Of a stretch of 64,000 bases of DNA, positions 51,788 to 61,125 are shown piece after piece. The stretch comes from UBA3210 sp963610315. GTDB taxonomy: Bacteria; Bacillota_I; Bacilli_A; RFN20; CAG-449. Made by a program: the position numbers and the translations under genes. The stretch is from positions 49,434-113,433 of the forward strand of contig CAVDMV010000002.1 of the NCBI GenBank assembly GCA_963610315.1, given 5' to 3'. The notes under the pieces are model-generated. The model did not search any database, was not told the DNA's origin, and worked only from the letters and a program-made list of their open reading frames with translations. Within the stretch, counting starts at the first letter, position 1; each line of letters begins with the position of its first letter.

Positions 51788-54652
51788 ATGGCACACGATC
51801 AAATTATTATTAAAGGTGCAAGAGAAAATAACTTAAAGAATATTGATTTAACTATTCCTAAAGATAAATTAGTTGTTTTTACAGGAGTATCAGGAAGTGG
51901 TAAATCAACTTTAGCCTTTGATACGATTTTCTCTGAAGGCCAAAGAAGATATATTGAATCATTATCTAGTTATGCTAGACAATTTTTAGGTAGTTCTGAA
52001 AAGCCTGATGTCGATTCAATTGAAGGATTGTCTCCTGCGATCGCGATTGATCAAAAGACAACTTCTCATAACCCTCGTTCAACAGTTGGTACTGTTACAG
52101 AAATCTATGATTATTTAAGATTATTATATTCTCGTATTGGTGTGGCGTATTGTCCTACTCATCATGAACCAATCGTTAAATTTACTATTAAACAAATGAT
52201 TGATGTTATTAAGAAGAATGAATTAGGAACAAAGATTTATATTTTCGCACGTATTGTTAATAACGAAAAAGGAACACATAAAGAAACTATTGATAAATTT
52301 CAAAAAAGAGGTTTTGAAAGAGTAAGAATTGATTTAGGAGAAATAGTTAGATTCTCTGAATTAAAACCGTTAGAAAAGAATGCAAGACACACCATTGATA
52401 TTGTAGTTGATCGTCTCGCTTTAAAAGAAGATAGTAATGAAAGATTATTTGAATCATTAGAAACTGCTTTAGATATCGGTGATGGATTTGTCCTAGTTAA
52501 AATGGGTGATAAAGAAGAATTATTCTCTGAACATCAAGCATGTAAGTACTGCGGATTCTCTGTTCCACCTTTAGAACCTAGATTATTTTCTTTTAACGCT
52601 CCTTTAGGGGCTTGCCAAGAATGTAATGGCTTAGGAATAAAAAGAGAATGTAATCCTGATTTATTAATAACAGATGAGAATTTGTCGTTAAATCAAGGGG
52701 CGATTGCCTATTATAAAAATATCGCAGAAACGACTAATCTTGAATGGCAAGAATTTGCTTATACCTGTGATTATTATGGTATTCCACGTGATATTCCATA
52801 TCGTAATTTATTAAATTCGCAAAAGAAAATATGTTTATTTGGTTCGCCTGAACCTCTTAAGATGAAATTAAAATCTAGCTCTGGTAATGAAACGACAAGA
52901 GTTGGTTTTGAAGGTGTTAAAAATCGTATTGATCGAATGTATTTAACTACAACTTCTGAATTTATGCGTGGATATTATGAAGGATTCATGGAAGATTCTA
53001 TTTGTAATAAATGTAATGGGGCAAGATTAAATGAAAAAGTTCTCTCCGTTAGAATTAATGGCTTAAACATCTTTGAATTATGTAATCTTTCATTAGGTAA
53101 TTTACTTTCTTTTATTAAAGATTTACCAAATAAATTATCGGATGAGCAAAATAATATTGGTAATTTAGTTATTAAAGAAATCTATAACCGTGTTTCTTTC
53201 TTAGTCGATGTCGGTCTAGATTATTTAACTTTATCTCGAATGGCAATGACTTTAAGTGGAGGAGAAGCACAGAGAATTAGACTTGCCACTCAAATTGGTT
53301 CTCGTCTATCTGGGGTATTATATGTTCTTGATGAACCAAGTATTGGTTTACATCAAAGAGATAATGATAAATTGATTACTACTTTAAAAGCAATGAGAGA
53401 TTTAGGTAATACGTTAATTGTAGTTGAACACGACGAAGATACCATGCTTGCCGCGGATTATTTAGTTGATATTGGTCCAGGTGCGGGAGTTCACGGAGGA
53501 GAAGTAGTCGCGCAAGGAACTCCAACTGAAGTTATGAATAATCCTACTTCTTTAACAGGTAGATATTTAAAAGGAGATGAATTCATTCCTTATAATACTT
53601 ATAGAAGCAAAGGTAATAAGAAATTTATTAAGATTAAAGGAGCCAGTGTAAACAATTTAAAGAATGTTAATGTTGATATTCCATTAGGAATGTTTGTCTG
53701 CGTTACAGGCGTATCTGGAAGTGGTAAATCAAGTTTAATTAATGAAACTTTATATAAGACATTACAAGTTAAATTAAATAAAACCAAGGTTAAACCTGGT
53801 AAAGTAGATTCGATTACTGGTATTGAAAATATTGATAAAGTAATTAATGTTTCACAAGAACCAATTGGTCGAACACCTCGTAGTAATCCAGCAACTTACA
53901 TTGGAGTTTTTGATGATATTAGAGATTTATTTGCTTCAACAATTGATGCCCGTAGTAAGGGATATGATAAATCAAGATTCTCTTTTAACGTCAAAGGTGG
54001 AAGATGCGAAAAATGTGAAGGTGATGGAGTAAAAAGAATTTCCATGAACTTCATGCCTGATGTATATGTTGTATGTGATGAATGTAACGGTAAACGTTAT
54101 AATATGGATACACTTAATATCACTTATAAAGGTAAATCTATCGCGGATGTTCTTGACTTGACGTGTGAAGAAGCGATGAATTTCTTTGAAAATATTCCTT
54201 CCATTTATCGTAAAGTAAAGACTCTAGTTGATGTTGGTTTAGGATATATTAAACTTGGTCAATCTTCAACTACATTAAGTGGTGGAGAAGCTCAAAGAGT
54301 AAAACTAGCTTATGAACTTCAACGTAAATCAACCGGTTCTACTTTATATATCTTAGATGAACCTACTACTGGTTTACATGTTGATGATGTGAAGAAATTA
54401 TTAAATGTCCTTTATACATTAGTTAGTTTAGGTAATTCAGTCTTAGTCATTGAACATAACTTAGATATGATTAAATGCGCGGATTATATTATCGATATGG
54501 GATATGAAGGTGGAGAAAAAGGTGGACAAGTAATCGCGAAAGGTACACCTGAAGAAGTTTCAGAAGTAACTACTTCATATACTGGTCAATATTTAAAGAA
54601 AATCTTGAAAAGAGATTTAGAAAGGATGACATTAAGAAAGAATGAAAACTAA
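51788..54652 (+). CDS. uvrA: Excinuclease ABC subunit A
   Basis: Damage-recognition ATPase of nucleotide excision repair, 954 residues. The first Walker A is TGVSGSGKSTLAFDTIFSEG and the second CVTGVSGSGKSSLINETLY. Two ABC signatures are TLSGGEAQRIRLATQIGS and TLSGGEAQRVKLAYELQR. Zinc fingers show as CKYCGFSVPP and CEKCEGDGV with CDECNGKRY. It heads the uvrA-hprK-lgt-trxB string, and its end overlaps hprK by 11 bases. Confidence 0.98.
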   Translation: MAHDQIIIKGARENNLKNIDLTIPKDKLVVFTGVSGSGKSTLAFDTIFSEGQRRYIESLSSYARQFLGSSEKPDVDSIEGLSPAIAIDQKTTSHNPRSTVGTVTEIYDYLRLLYSRIGVAYCPTHHEPIVKFTIKQMIDVIKKNELGTKIYIFARIVNNEKGTHKETIDKFQKRGFERVRIDLGEIVRFSELKPLEKNARHTIDIVVDRLALKEDSNERLFESLETALDIGDGFVLVKMGDKEELFSEHQACKYCGFSVPPLEPRLFSFNAPLGACQECNGLGIKRECNPDLLITDENLSLNQGAIAYYKNIAETTNLEWQEFAYTCDYYGIPRDIPYRNLLNSQKKICLFGSPEPLKMKLKSSSGNETTRVGFEGVKNRIDRMYLTTTSEFMRGYYEGFMEDSICNKCNGARLNEKVLSVRINGLNIFELCNLSLGNLLSFIKDLPNKLSDEQNNIGNLVIKEIYNRVSFLVDVGLDYLTLSRMAMTLSGGEAQRIRLATQIGSRLSGVLYVLDEPSIGLHQRDNDKLITTLKAMRDLGNTLIVVEHDEDTMLAADYLVDIGPGAGVHGGEVVAQGTPTEVMNNPTSLTGRYLKGDEFIPYNTYRSKGNKKFIKIKGASVNNLKNVNVDIPLGMFVCVTGVSGSGKSSLINETLYKTLQVKLNKTKVKPGKVDSITGIENIDKVINVSQEPIGRTPRSNPATYIGVFDDIRDLFASTIDARSKGYDKSRFSFNVKGGRCEKCEGDGVKRISMNFMPDVYVVCDECNGKRYNMDTLNITYKGKSIADVLDLTCEEAMNFFENIPSIYRKVKTLVDVGLGYIKLGQSSTTLSGGEAQRVKLAYELQRKSTGSTLYILDEPTTGLHVDDVKKLLNVLYTLVSLGNSVLVIEHNLDMIKCADYIIDMGYEGGEKGGQVIAKGTPEEVSEVTTSYTGQYLKKILKRDLERMTLRKNEN

Positions 54653-55571
54653 GAAAGTAACAATTCAAGAAGTCGCGAATCATTTTGGTTTTGTCTGGCT
54701 TAATGGTGACTTTAATTCGATGAAACGTGAAGTTAATGAAATTAATGTCAACCGTCCTGGACTTGAACTTGCCGGATTCTTCGATGCACCTCGTTCAAAT
54801 AGAATTATTTTTATTGGTAATAAAGAAACTTTATATATTAAAACTATGTCTGATACAAAGATTAAGAAAGCATTTGAGTTCTTATTTGTTGAAGATTGTC
54901 CAGGATGCGTTATTACTTCCGATAATGAATTAGATCCAAGAATTTTAAAAATTGCAAAAGAAAGAAATTTCCCAATGTTTAGATCTAATCGTAAAACGAA
55001 TGATCTAAATGTCGATATGATTACATATTTATCAGAAGCTCTTGCACCTAGTACTTCTCTTCATGGTACTTTAGTTGATATTTATTCTACCGGCGTTATT
55101 ATTACTGGTGAATCAGGCATTGGTAAATCAGAAACGGCACTTGAATTATTAAAGAAAAACCACCATTTAATTTCTGATGACCGCGTAGATATTTCTTTAG
55201 TGAGAAATAAATTAATCGGACGTGCACCAGAATTATTAACTAATATGATTGAAGTAAGAGGTATTGGTATTATCGATGTATCAAAGATGTTCGGAATTAA
55301 TTCTGTCATCGATTCAAAAGAAATCGATTTAGTAATAAAACTAGTTACTTTAGACGCTCAACAAGAGATGGAAAGACTTGGTACAAATCAAAAATATGTC
55401 GATATTTTAGGACAAAAAGTTCCGGAAATTACTATTCCTGTTTCCGGAGCTCGTGCAGTTGGTGATATTATTGAAACCGCGGTCACTAACCACAAACTTA
55501 AAAAACGCGGATATGATTCAACTTATGTCTTTGAAGAAAGACTAAATGAATTATTAAAGAAAAGGAGCTAA
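54642..55571 (+). CDS. hprK: HPr kinase/phosphorylase
   Basis: Phosphorylates HPr on Ser and so links sugar transport to catabolite control in Firmicutes; 309 residues. The P-loop is GESGIGKSETALELL, then HHLISDDRVDI with the catalytic Asp, and EVRGIGIIDVSKMFG, followed by the C-terminal VPVSGAR-type ITIPVSGARAVGDIIE. Its presence implies HPr and probably PTS elsewhere in the genome. The start codon lies inside uvrA, so the genes are coupled. Confidence 0.97.
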   Translation: MKTKKVTIQEVANHFGFVWLNGDFNSMKREVNEINVNRPGLELAGFFDAPRSNRIIFIGNKETLYIKTMSDTKIKKAFEFLFVEDCPGCVITSDNELDPRILKIAKERNFPMFRSNRKTNDLNVDMITYLSEALAPSTSLHGTLVDIYSTGVIITGESGIGKSETALELLKKNHHLISDDRVDISLVRNKLIGRAPELLTNMIEVRGIGIIDVSKMFGINSVIDSKEIDLVIKLVTLDAQQEMERLGTNQKYVDILGQKVPEITIPVSGARAVGDIIETAVTNHKLKKRGYDSTYVFEERLNELLKKRS

Positions 55572-55573
55572 CG

Positions 55574-56746
55574 ATGAATAATATTTTAGCTTTACCAAAG
55601 ACTTATGGCTTTGGTAATTTCCAAATTACATTTTATGCAACATTCATTTTAGTTGGAGCGCTTCTTGCTTTAGTTTTATCTGAATGGAGAGTTAAACAAA
55701 GAGGATATAATCCTCATGATATTGAAAATCTCTTCTTAGTTGCTTTCCCTATGGGACTTGTTGGAGCAAGAGTTTGGTATTGCGCTTGGCAATTTCATGA
55801 ATTTAACACTGGTAATTTCTGGACGACTATTCTATCTTTCTTTGGAATATATAATGGTCATTTCCAAGGAATAAGTGGGCTTGCGATTCAAGGGGGAGTT
55901 CTCTTTGGCGTAACTGCCGGAATCATCTTCTTAAAGAAGAGAAGAAAGAATATGAAGATTCTTGATATCGTCGATTCTTGTGTTCCAACTATCTTAGTCG
56001 CTCAAGCAATTGGTAGATGGGGTAACTTCTTTAACCAAGAAGTTTATGGTAACTGCGTTGACGCAGGACCTTGGAGATGGTTAGGCCAATGGTTTATTGA
56101 TCAAATGACTGTATCTAGTTGTTCAAGTGATGGAACAACTATCGCCTTACCTTTATTTTTAATTGAAGGTAGTTTAAATATTTTAGGTTTCTTAATTATT
56201 GTCTTTGTTTTAGATAAAGCATTAAGAAAATATATGAGACCTGGTGTAGTCGCTGGAGCTTATTTTATCTGGTATGGAACGGTAAGAATGATTCTTGAAC
56301 CATTAAGAAATTCTCAATATATTATGTCTCCAGATAATTCTACTTTCTCAACAAGTAAATTTATCGCGATTCTCTTTATCGTTCTCGGCGTATTAGTGAT
56401 CGCAGGAATTTATTTTAACCATTATTATTTAAAGAAAAAGAATAAAGATTTTACTACTCTTTTACTTGCTTATGCACCTAAATTTGATTCCTTAACAAGA
56501 AAAACAAGAATCATTTTAACTGCAATTCCTCTTACTGGTTGGTTAAACGCAATCATCTATCGTTTTTCAAAAGATAATTTTACCGCGGCATTATTCGCGA
56601 TTCCATTTGGTTTATTATATTGGATTATGGATTTAGTCTACATGATTAAAGATGATAAGATGGGCTTATGGTCGGACGGACAAAAATTTACTAAGCCAGT
56701 ATATGAAACTTCTTCTAATAAAGAAGATAGTAAGGAAGAAAAATAA
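55574..56746 (+). CDS. lgt: Prolipoprotein diacylglyceryl transferase with C-terminal extension
   Basis: Adds diacylglycerol to the lipobox Cys of the many lipoproteins predicted here. The signature GRWGNFFNQEVYG is near residue 145, and GAYFIWYGTVRMILEPLR lies later; the first helices carry the conserved Gly and Tyr. The core ends around residue 290. A further 100 residues with extra hydrophobic segments (KTRIILTAIPLTGWLNAIIY, AALFAIPFGLLYWIMDLVYM) make it 390 long against about 260-290 usually. The A of its TAA is shared with the next ATG. Confidence 0.95.
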   Translation: MNNILALPKTYGFGNFQITFYATFILVGALLALVLSEWRVKQRGYNPHDIENLFLVAFPMGLVGARVWYCAWQFHEFNTGNFWTTILSFFGIYNGHFQGISGLAIQGGVLFGVTAGIIFLKKRRKNMKILDIVDSCVPTILVAQAIGRWGNFFNQEVYGNCVDAGPWRWLGQWFIDQMTVSSCSSDGTTIALPLFLIEGSLNILGFLIIVFVLDKALRKYMRPGVVAGAYFIWYGTVRMILEPLRNSQYIMSPDNSTFSTSKFIAILFIVLGVLVIAGIYFNHYYLKKKNKDFTTLLLAYAPKFDSLTRKTRIILTAIPLTGWLNAIIYRFSKDNFTAALFAIPFGLLYWIMDLVYMIKDDKMGLWSDGQKFTKPVYETSSNKEDSKEEK

Positions 56747-57651
56747 TGAAGAGATGTTTAATTATTGGTGCTGGCCCAAGTGGAATAACTGCGAGCATAT
56801 ATTTAAAAAGAAGTGGTATTGAACCTTACTTAGTAGAAAAATCTATGCCTGGAGGAAAGGTATCTCTAACTTATAAGATTGATAATTATCCTGGCTTTAA
56901 ATCAATTAACGGATTCGATTTAGCGAATGAATTTGTTTCTCAATTAAAAGAAAATAATATTAAGATTCATTATGAAGAAGTTCTTAATGTTAAAAAAGAA
57001 AATGATATCTTTAAAGTAAAGACCTCAAAAGGTGAATATGAATTTGATGCAGTTATTATCGCAAGTGGAACATTAGACTCAAAACTTAATATTCCAGGAG
57101 AAAAAGAATTCTTCGCTCATGGAGTTTCTACTTGTGCAGTTTGTGATGGTAGTTTCTTTAAAAATCATCCAATGGCAATCATTGGAGGAGGTAATTCTGC
57201 ATTAGAAGAAAGCTTATATTTATCTTCATTAACTAGTAAAGTTTATTTAATTCATCGCCGTAATGAATTTAGAGGTGATGAAGAAGTTGTTAATAAAGTT
57301 AAAGAAAATCCAAATATTGAAATCTTAACTCCATATATTCCTTTAGAAATTAAAGGTGATAAAGCAGTTAATGAATTAGTTGTTCAAAATGTTGAAACTA
57401 AAGAAATTAAATCTTTATCTTTAAAAGCAGTATTTACTTATGTTGGATCAACACCTAATAATTCCTTCTTAGAAGGATTTAATATCTTTGATGAAAAAGG
57501 ATACATCAATGTAAATAGTCAAATGGAAACACTTGTTCCTGGCTTATTTGCCTGCGGTGATTGTGTTAAAAAATCACTTAGACAAATAGTGACCGCGGTT
57601 GGAGATGGAGCGAATGCCGCGATAAGTGCTTCTTCTTATTTAAAAAGATAA
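56746..57651 (+). CDS. trxB: Thioredoxin reductase
   Basis: NADPH-dependent flavoenzyme of 301 residues that reduces thioredoxin. IIGAGPSGITASIYLKRSGI is the FAD fold. STCAVCDGSFFKNHP gives the CAxC redox pair near residue 131. IIGGGNSALEESLYLSS is the NADPH fold, and LFACGDCVKKSLRQIVTAVG is the second flavin contact. The TAATG overlap couples it to lgt, and a terminator follows. Confidence 0.95.
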   Translation: MKRCLIIGAGPSGITASIYLKRSGIEPYLVEKSMPGGKVSLTYKIDNYPGFKSINGFDLANEFVSQLKENNIKIHYEEVLNVKKENDIFKVKTSKGEYEFDAVIIASGTLDSKLNIPGEKEFFAHGVSTCAVCDGSFFKNHPMAIIGGGNSALEESLYLSSLTSKVYLIHRRNEFRGDEEVVNKVKENPNIEILTPYIPLEIKGDKAVNELVVQNVETKEIKSLSLKAVFTYVGSTPNNSFLEGFNIFDEKGYINVNSQMETLVPGLFACGDCVKKSLRQIVTAVGDGANAAISASSYLKR

Positions 57652-57655
57652 TATT

Positions 57656-57685
57656 AACTCAGGCGAATAACCTGAGTTTTCTTTT
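57656..57685 (+). terminator. Intrinsic terminator after trxB
   Basis: AACTCAGG and CCTGAGTT enclose a seven-base loop and are followed by TTCTTTTT. Confidence 0.85.
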
Positions 57686-57694
57686 TACTAGATA

Positions 57695-57741
57695 TTTACA
57701 TTTGAAATACATTTGATTGTAATATGTATATGAAATGTAAA
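57695..57741 (+). promoter_or_regulatory. Double dyad upstream of the AbiEi-type gene, candidate autoregulatory operator
   Basis: TTTACATTT (57695) and AAATGTAAA (57733) are exact reverse complements. Inside them ATACAT (57707) and ATGTAT (57724) are also exact reverse complements. Both pairs share the same centre at 57718. The dyad lies 15 bases ahead of the AbiEi-type start codon and overlaps where a promoter would be. AbiEi antitoxins are known to bind inverted repeats in their own promoters, which this resembles. Confidence 0.6.
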
Positions 57742-57756
57742 AAAGTGGGTGATATT

Positions 57757-58334
57757 ATGAATAATGAAAATGATTTTCTAGATGGTGTTATTTTATCTTC
57801 TAAACTTGATGATTATAACTTAAATAGATATGAGCTAAAAAAAGAATTGATAATGGAAATATTGATAAATTAGCTCATGGTATGTATGTGACTGCTGGAA
57901 AAGAGGTTAACGATTTTTGGTTGCTCAATGAAAAATATAAAAATGGTATTTATTCACACAATACCGCATTATATTTTTATAAGTTAACAGATCGTACTCC
58001 TCTAAAATATGATATGACATTTCCAAGTAATAACAGGATTAATAATGAAATGATATCACCACATTATATTAAATTATTTTTACATAAAGTAGGATTAACT
58101 ACAATGAAGTTAGATGATGGCTCTTCTATAAGAATTTATGATTTAGAAAGGACTATTTGTGACTTATTTAGAGATAGAAATAAAATTGATTCTGAAATTT
58201 TATTAAGTGCATTAAAAGAATATTCAGATAGAAAGGATAAAAATATCGCGAAATTATTATATGAATATGCAAAACTATTCTCTATTGATAAAGTTATGAT
58301 ACCATTTATGGAGATTGTTTATTTTGACAAATAA
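57757..58334 (+). pseudogene. AbiEi-type antitoxin / winged-helix regulator gene, frameshifted in an A7 run
   Basis: The ATG at 57757 opens a 38-codon frame that stops at TAG (57871). The next frame carries the rest: NGNIDKLAHGMYVTAG, then the AbiEi-like ISRYEL-type helix and SHNTALYFYKLTDRTPLKYD, ending at 58334. An A7 run at 57837-57843 lies at the join. One additional A would restore a single protein of about 193 residues whose N-terminus is YELKKRIDNGNIDK. The family is the antitoxin/regulator half of AbiE type IV systems. No AbiEii toxin gene is found beside it, so it is an orphan or remnant. Confidence 0.65.
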
Positions 58335-58349
58335 TGTAATGAGTTTTAA

Positions 58350-58439
58350 TATTCGTATTCTAATGACATTGAATATGACAATCTAATTAAAACTTTAAAA
58401 TCTATTGGAATGATATATTCTAAACGGCAGTTTTATTAA
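58350..58439 (+). other. Short open stretch after the AbiEi-type gene, possible gene remnant
   Basis: After the antitoxin stop the same frame resumes past TAA, reading DIEYDNLIKTLKSIGMIYSK with no start codon, and ends at 58439. It could be the decayed end of a partner gene or chance. I recognise no domain. Low confidence. Confidence 0.25.
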
Positions 58440-58473
58440 TATAATTCAGTGAAGAAAAAACTAAAAAATCTCC

Positions 58474-58502
58474 TTGCTATACTACACTCATATTAGTATA
58501 AT
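58474..58502 (+). promoter_or_regulatory. Promoter of whiA
   Basis: TTGCTA and a perfect TATAAT with a 17-base spacer, 27 bases before the whiA start. Confidence 0.8.
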
Positions 58503-58529
58503 AGTAACACTTGTCTAAGGAGGTGGACT

Positions 58530-59483
58530 ATGAAAAGAGAATCTTTTACTCAATATGTTAAAGATGAAATTTGTTTAAACGAATATACTTATGATAGTCT
58601 TAAACCTCTACTTTCTGGATTTATAAGAACTAATGGTGATTTTGATTTTGAAAATGAAGAGATTAATCTTCAAACTGAAAATTCTAAAATTGCAAAATTA
58701 ATTTATCAAGGACTAGTTAAAATTTTTGATGCAAGTCCTAAGTTTTTTAATTCACGTAAGATGAAACTAGATAAGTGTGTTGTCTATAAGATTAAAACTA
58801 GTACTAACTTTTATAAAATCTTAGAAGAATTAGAAATTTATAAAGATGGAGTTTATTTGATTCCTAAAGCAACGATCAAAGGAGAAGAAGGTATTAGGGT
58901 TAGAAACTTTTTAACCGGAGTTTTCTTAGCTTCCGGAAGTGTTAATTCTCCAAGCGGAGGAAATTATCATCTTCAAATGGTAATTGAAAAAGAAAGTGAT
59001 GCAAAATTCGTAGTTAAATTACTTAATAAATTTAGAAACGAAAGAAATGTTGATGCAAAGATTATTCAAAGAAGAAAGAAATATATGGTCTATGTAAAAA
59101 AGGCTGATCAAATATCTAACTTTTTAGCTTTAGTCAATGCATCAAAATCGATGCTTGAATTTGAAAATATTCGTATTGAGAAAGACTTTATTAATTCAGA
59201 TAATCGTTATCAAATTTGTTTTAATGCAAATTATAAAAAGACTTTAGAAAAAGCACGTATTCAATTACATGATATTCAAGTGATTGAAGATAATATTGGA
59301 CTAAATACTTTAAAAGAAAAAGAAAGAATAGTTTCATCTATAAGAAAAGAGAATGTCGATATACCTTTATCACAAATCGTTGATATTTTAAAAGATGATT
59401 ATCAAATTAAAATGTCTAAATCATCCGTTAATCGTATCTTTAACGATATCCATGATCTAGCGACAAGATTGGAGAATAAATAA
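58530..59483 (+). CDS. whiA: DNA-binding protein WhiA
   Basis: A 317-residue protein linked to cell division and, in Streptomyces, sporulation. The N-terminal region has the LAGLIDADG-like fold, here FLTGVFLASGSVNSPSGGNY, and the C-terminal helix-turn-helix includes IPLSQIVDILKDDYQIKMSK and VNRIFNDIHDLA. In Firmicutes whiA usually follows trxB, as here. AAGGAGGTGGAC precedes the ATG, and its last base is shared with the next ATG (TAATG). Confidence 0.96.
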   Translation: MKRESFTQYVKDEICLNEYTYDSLKPLLSGFIRTNGDFDFENEEINLQTENSKIAKLIYQGLVKIFDASPKFFNSRKMKLDKCVVYKIKTSTNFYKILEELEIYKDGVYLIPKATIKGEEGIRVRNFLTGVFLASGSVNSPSGGNYHLQMVIEKESDAKFVVKLLNKFRNERNVDAKIIQRRKKYMVYVKKADQISNFLALVNASKSMLEFENIRIEKDFINSDNRYQICFNANYKKTLEKARIQLHDIQVIEDNIGLNTLKEKERIVSSIRKENVDIPLSQIVDILKDDYQIKMSKSSVNRIFNDIHDLATRLENK

Positions 59484-59743
59484 TGAACATCTATGAACAA
59501 TTAGGAAAGAGAATTACTTTCTTAAGAAAACAAAAGAAGATGTCTCAATTAACACTCGCTTATGAAGCGGAAATTAATAAAAATTATATTTCTGATTTAG
59601 AAAGAGGTAGAAGAAATCCTACTTTGATGATTTTAAATAAAATCGCGATAGCTTTAGGAACAGATATGTCTACTTTATTACAAGGAATCATCGATTATTC
59701 ACCTAGTGATGTTATTGAAACATTATCATCAATTAAATCTTAA
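59483..59743 (+). CDS. XRE-family transcriptional regulator, small
   Basis: An 86-residue DNA-binding protein. A single Cro/CI-type helix-turn-helix covers residues 8-62: RITFLRKQKKMSQLTLAYEA, then NKNYISDLERGRRNPTLMIL. There is no effector domain, which suggests a simple repressor or an antitoxin-like regulator. It overlaps whiA by one base, so translation is coupled. Its target is unknown. The terminator overlaps its stop codon. Confidence 0.85.
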   Translation: MNIYEQLGKRITFLRKQKKMSQLTLAYEAEINKNYISDLERGRRNPTLMILNKIAIALGTDMSTLLQGIIDYSPSDVIETLSSIKS

Positions 59744-59766
59744 ACTACCTTTATGGTAGTTTTTTT
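59742..59766 (+). terminator. Intrinsic terminator after the XRE regulator
   Basis: AAACTACC TTTAT GGTAGTTT, then TTTTTCTTTC; the stem overlaps the TAA stop codon. Confidence 0.85.
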
Positions 59767-59871
59767 CTTTCCTTCATATTTATATATAAATATGTTAATA
59801 CGTTACCGATTGTTAACCGCTTTTTCGATAAATAATTATCAAAAATACTTTTTAATCTATTTTAATTCCTA

Positions 59872-59877
59872 TATAAT
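59872..59877 (+). promoter_or_regulatory. Probable -10 element of the pgk-tpiA operon
   Basis: A perfect TATAAT 34 bases ahead of the pgk ATG; the -35 region is AT-rich and unclear. A weak dyad GATAA/TTATC at 59827-59840 lies further upstream. Confidence 0.5.
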
Positions 59878-59911
59878 AAACTTGTTCGTAAAAAAGGAGA
59901 GAATTATTTTT

Positions 59912-61120
59912 ATGAAAAATGTAAAAGATTTAAATGTCACTGGCAAAGTTGTCTTAGTTCGTTGTGATTTTAACGTCCCATTTAAGAATGGTGTAATCAC
60001 AGATGACAATCGTATTGTTTCAGCTTTACCAACTATCAAAGAACTTATTTCTAAGGATGCAAAAATTGTTTTAATGTCTCACTTAGGCAAAATCAAACAT
60101 AAAGAAGCTCCAGAAGTAGTTGAAGAACAAAAGAAGAAAAACACATTAAAACCTGTCGCGGCTAGATTACAAGAATTATTACCTGAAACAAAAGTAAGTT
60201 TCTGTGAAGCTACTAGAGGCGAAGTTCTTTCTAACGCAGTTAAAGGCTTAGAAAATGGACAAATTTTATTAGTCCAAAATACACGTTATGAAAAAGGCGA
60301 AGAAAAGAATGATCCAGAACTTTCAAAAGAATGGGCTTCATTATGTGACGCTTTCGTTATGGATGCATTCGGTTCTGCACATAGAGCTCACGCATCTACA
60401 TATGGTGTACCAGAAATCTTAAAAGCAGAAGGAAAACAAGTTGCACTTGGTTTCTTAGTCGAAAAAGAAGTTGTTTCTTTAAGCAAAGTTGTTGATTGCA
60501 AAGATAGACCATACTTAGCTATCTTAGGTGGCTTCAAAGTTTCTGATAAAATCAAAGTTATTAACTCATTACTTGCAAAATGCGATAAGATCATTATCGG
60601 TGGTGCGATGGCTTATACTTTCATTAAAGCATTAGGTGGAAATATTGGTACTTCACCATTTGAAGCTGATCAATTAGATTATGCAAAGAAAATGTATGAA
60701 TCAGGAAAAATCTTACTTCCTGTCGATACAAAATGTGCGAATGATTTCGATAATCCAACAGAAGTTAAGATTGTTGAATCAAAGAATATTCCTGAAGGAT
60801 TTGAAGGTTTAGACATTGGTCCTAAAACTATTGAACTTTATACTGCTGAAATTGCAAAAGCAAAAACAGTATTCTGGAATGGTCCTATGGGCGTTTTCGA
60901 AAAAGATGCTTACCAAGCAGGTACTATTGCAGTATGTAAAGCTTGCGCAGAATTAAAAGGAAAAGCATTCACTGTTATCGGTGGTGGTGACTCTGCAGCA
61001 GCTTGTAAACAATTCGGATATAAAGATGAATTCTCACACGTTTCAACTGGCGGCGGCGCTTCACTTGAAATGATTGAAAATGATGGCCACTTACCTGGAA
61101 TTGATGTAATTGGAGACTAA
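59912..61120 (+). CDS. pgk: Phosphoglycerate kinase
   Basis: ATP-forming glycolytic enzyme, 402 residues, started at the ATG at 59912 behind AAAGGAGAG. An in-frame ATG at 59791 would add about 40 unconserved residues and is rejected. VLVRCDFNVPF near the N-terminus, LMSHLGKIK, QNTRYEKGEEKND, DAFGSAHRAHAST and GGGDSAAACKQFG are the conserved blocks. HVSTGGGASLEM is the nucleotide-binding end. tpiA follows five bases after. Confidence 0.98.
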   Translation: MKNVKDLNVTGKVVLVRCDFNVPFKNGVITDDNRIVSALPTIKELISKDAKIVLMSHLGKIKHKEAPEVVEEQKKKNTLKPVAARLQELLPETKVSFCEATRGEVLSNAVKGLENGQILLVQNTRYEKGEEKNDPELSKEWASLCDAFVMDAFGSAHRAHASTYGVPEILKAEGKQVALGFLVEKEVVSLSKVVDCKDRPYLAILGGFKVSDKIKVINSLLAKCDKIIIGGAMAYTFIKALGGNIGTSPFEADQLDYAKKMYESGKILLPVDTKCANDFDNPTEVKIVESKNIPEGFEGLDIGPKTIELYTAEIAKAKTVFWNGPMGVFEKDAYQAGTIAVCKACAELKGKAFTVIGGGDSAAACKQFGYKDEFSHVSTGGGASLEMIENDGHLPGIDVIGD

Positions 61121-61125
61121 TCCAT

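Noticed and set aside
59827..59840. GATAA/TTATC dyad upstream of pgk as a repressor site
   Set aside because: Only five bases per arm, AT-rich, and no nearby regulator to support it.
59753..59911. Longer N-terminus for phosphoglycerate kinase
   Set aside because: It would begin in the preceding terminator and adds unconserved residues; the ATG at 59912 has AAAGGAGAG in front and gives the normal family length.
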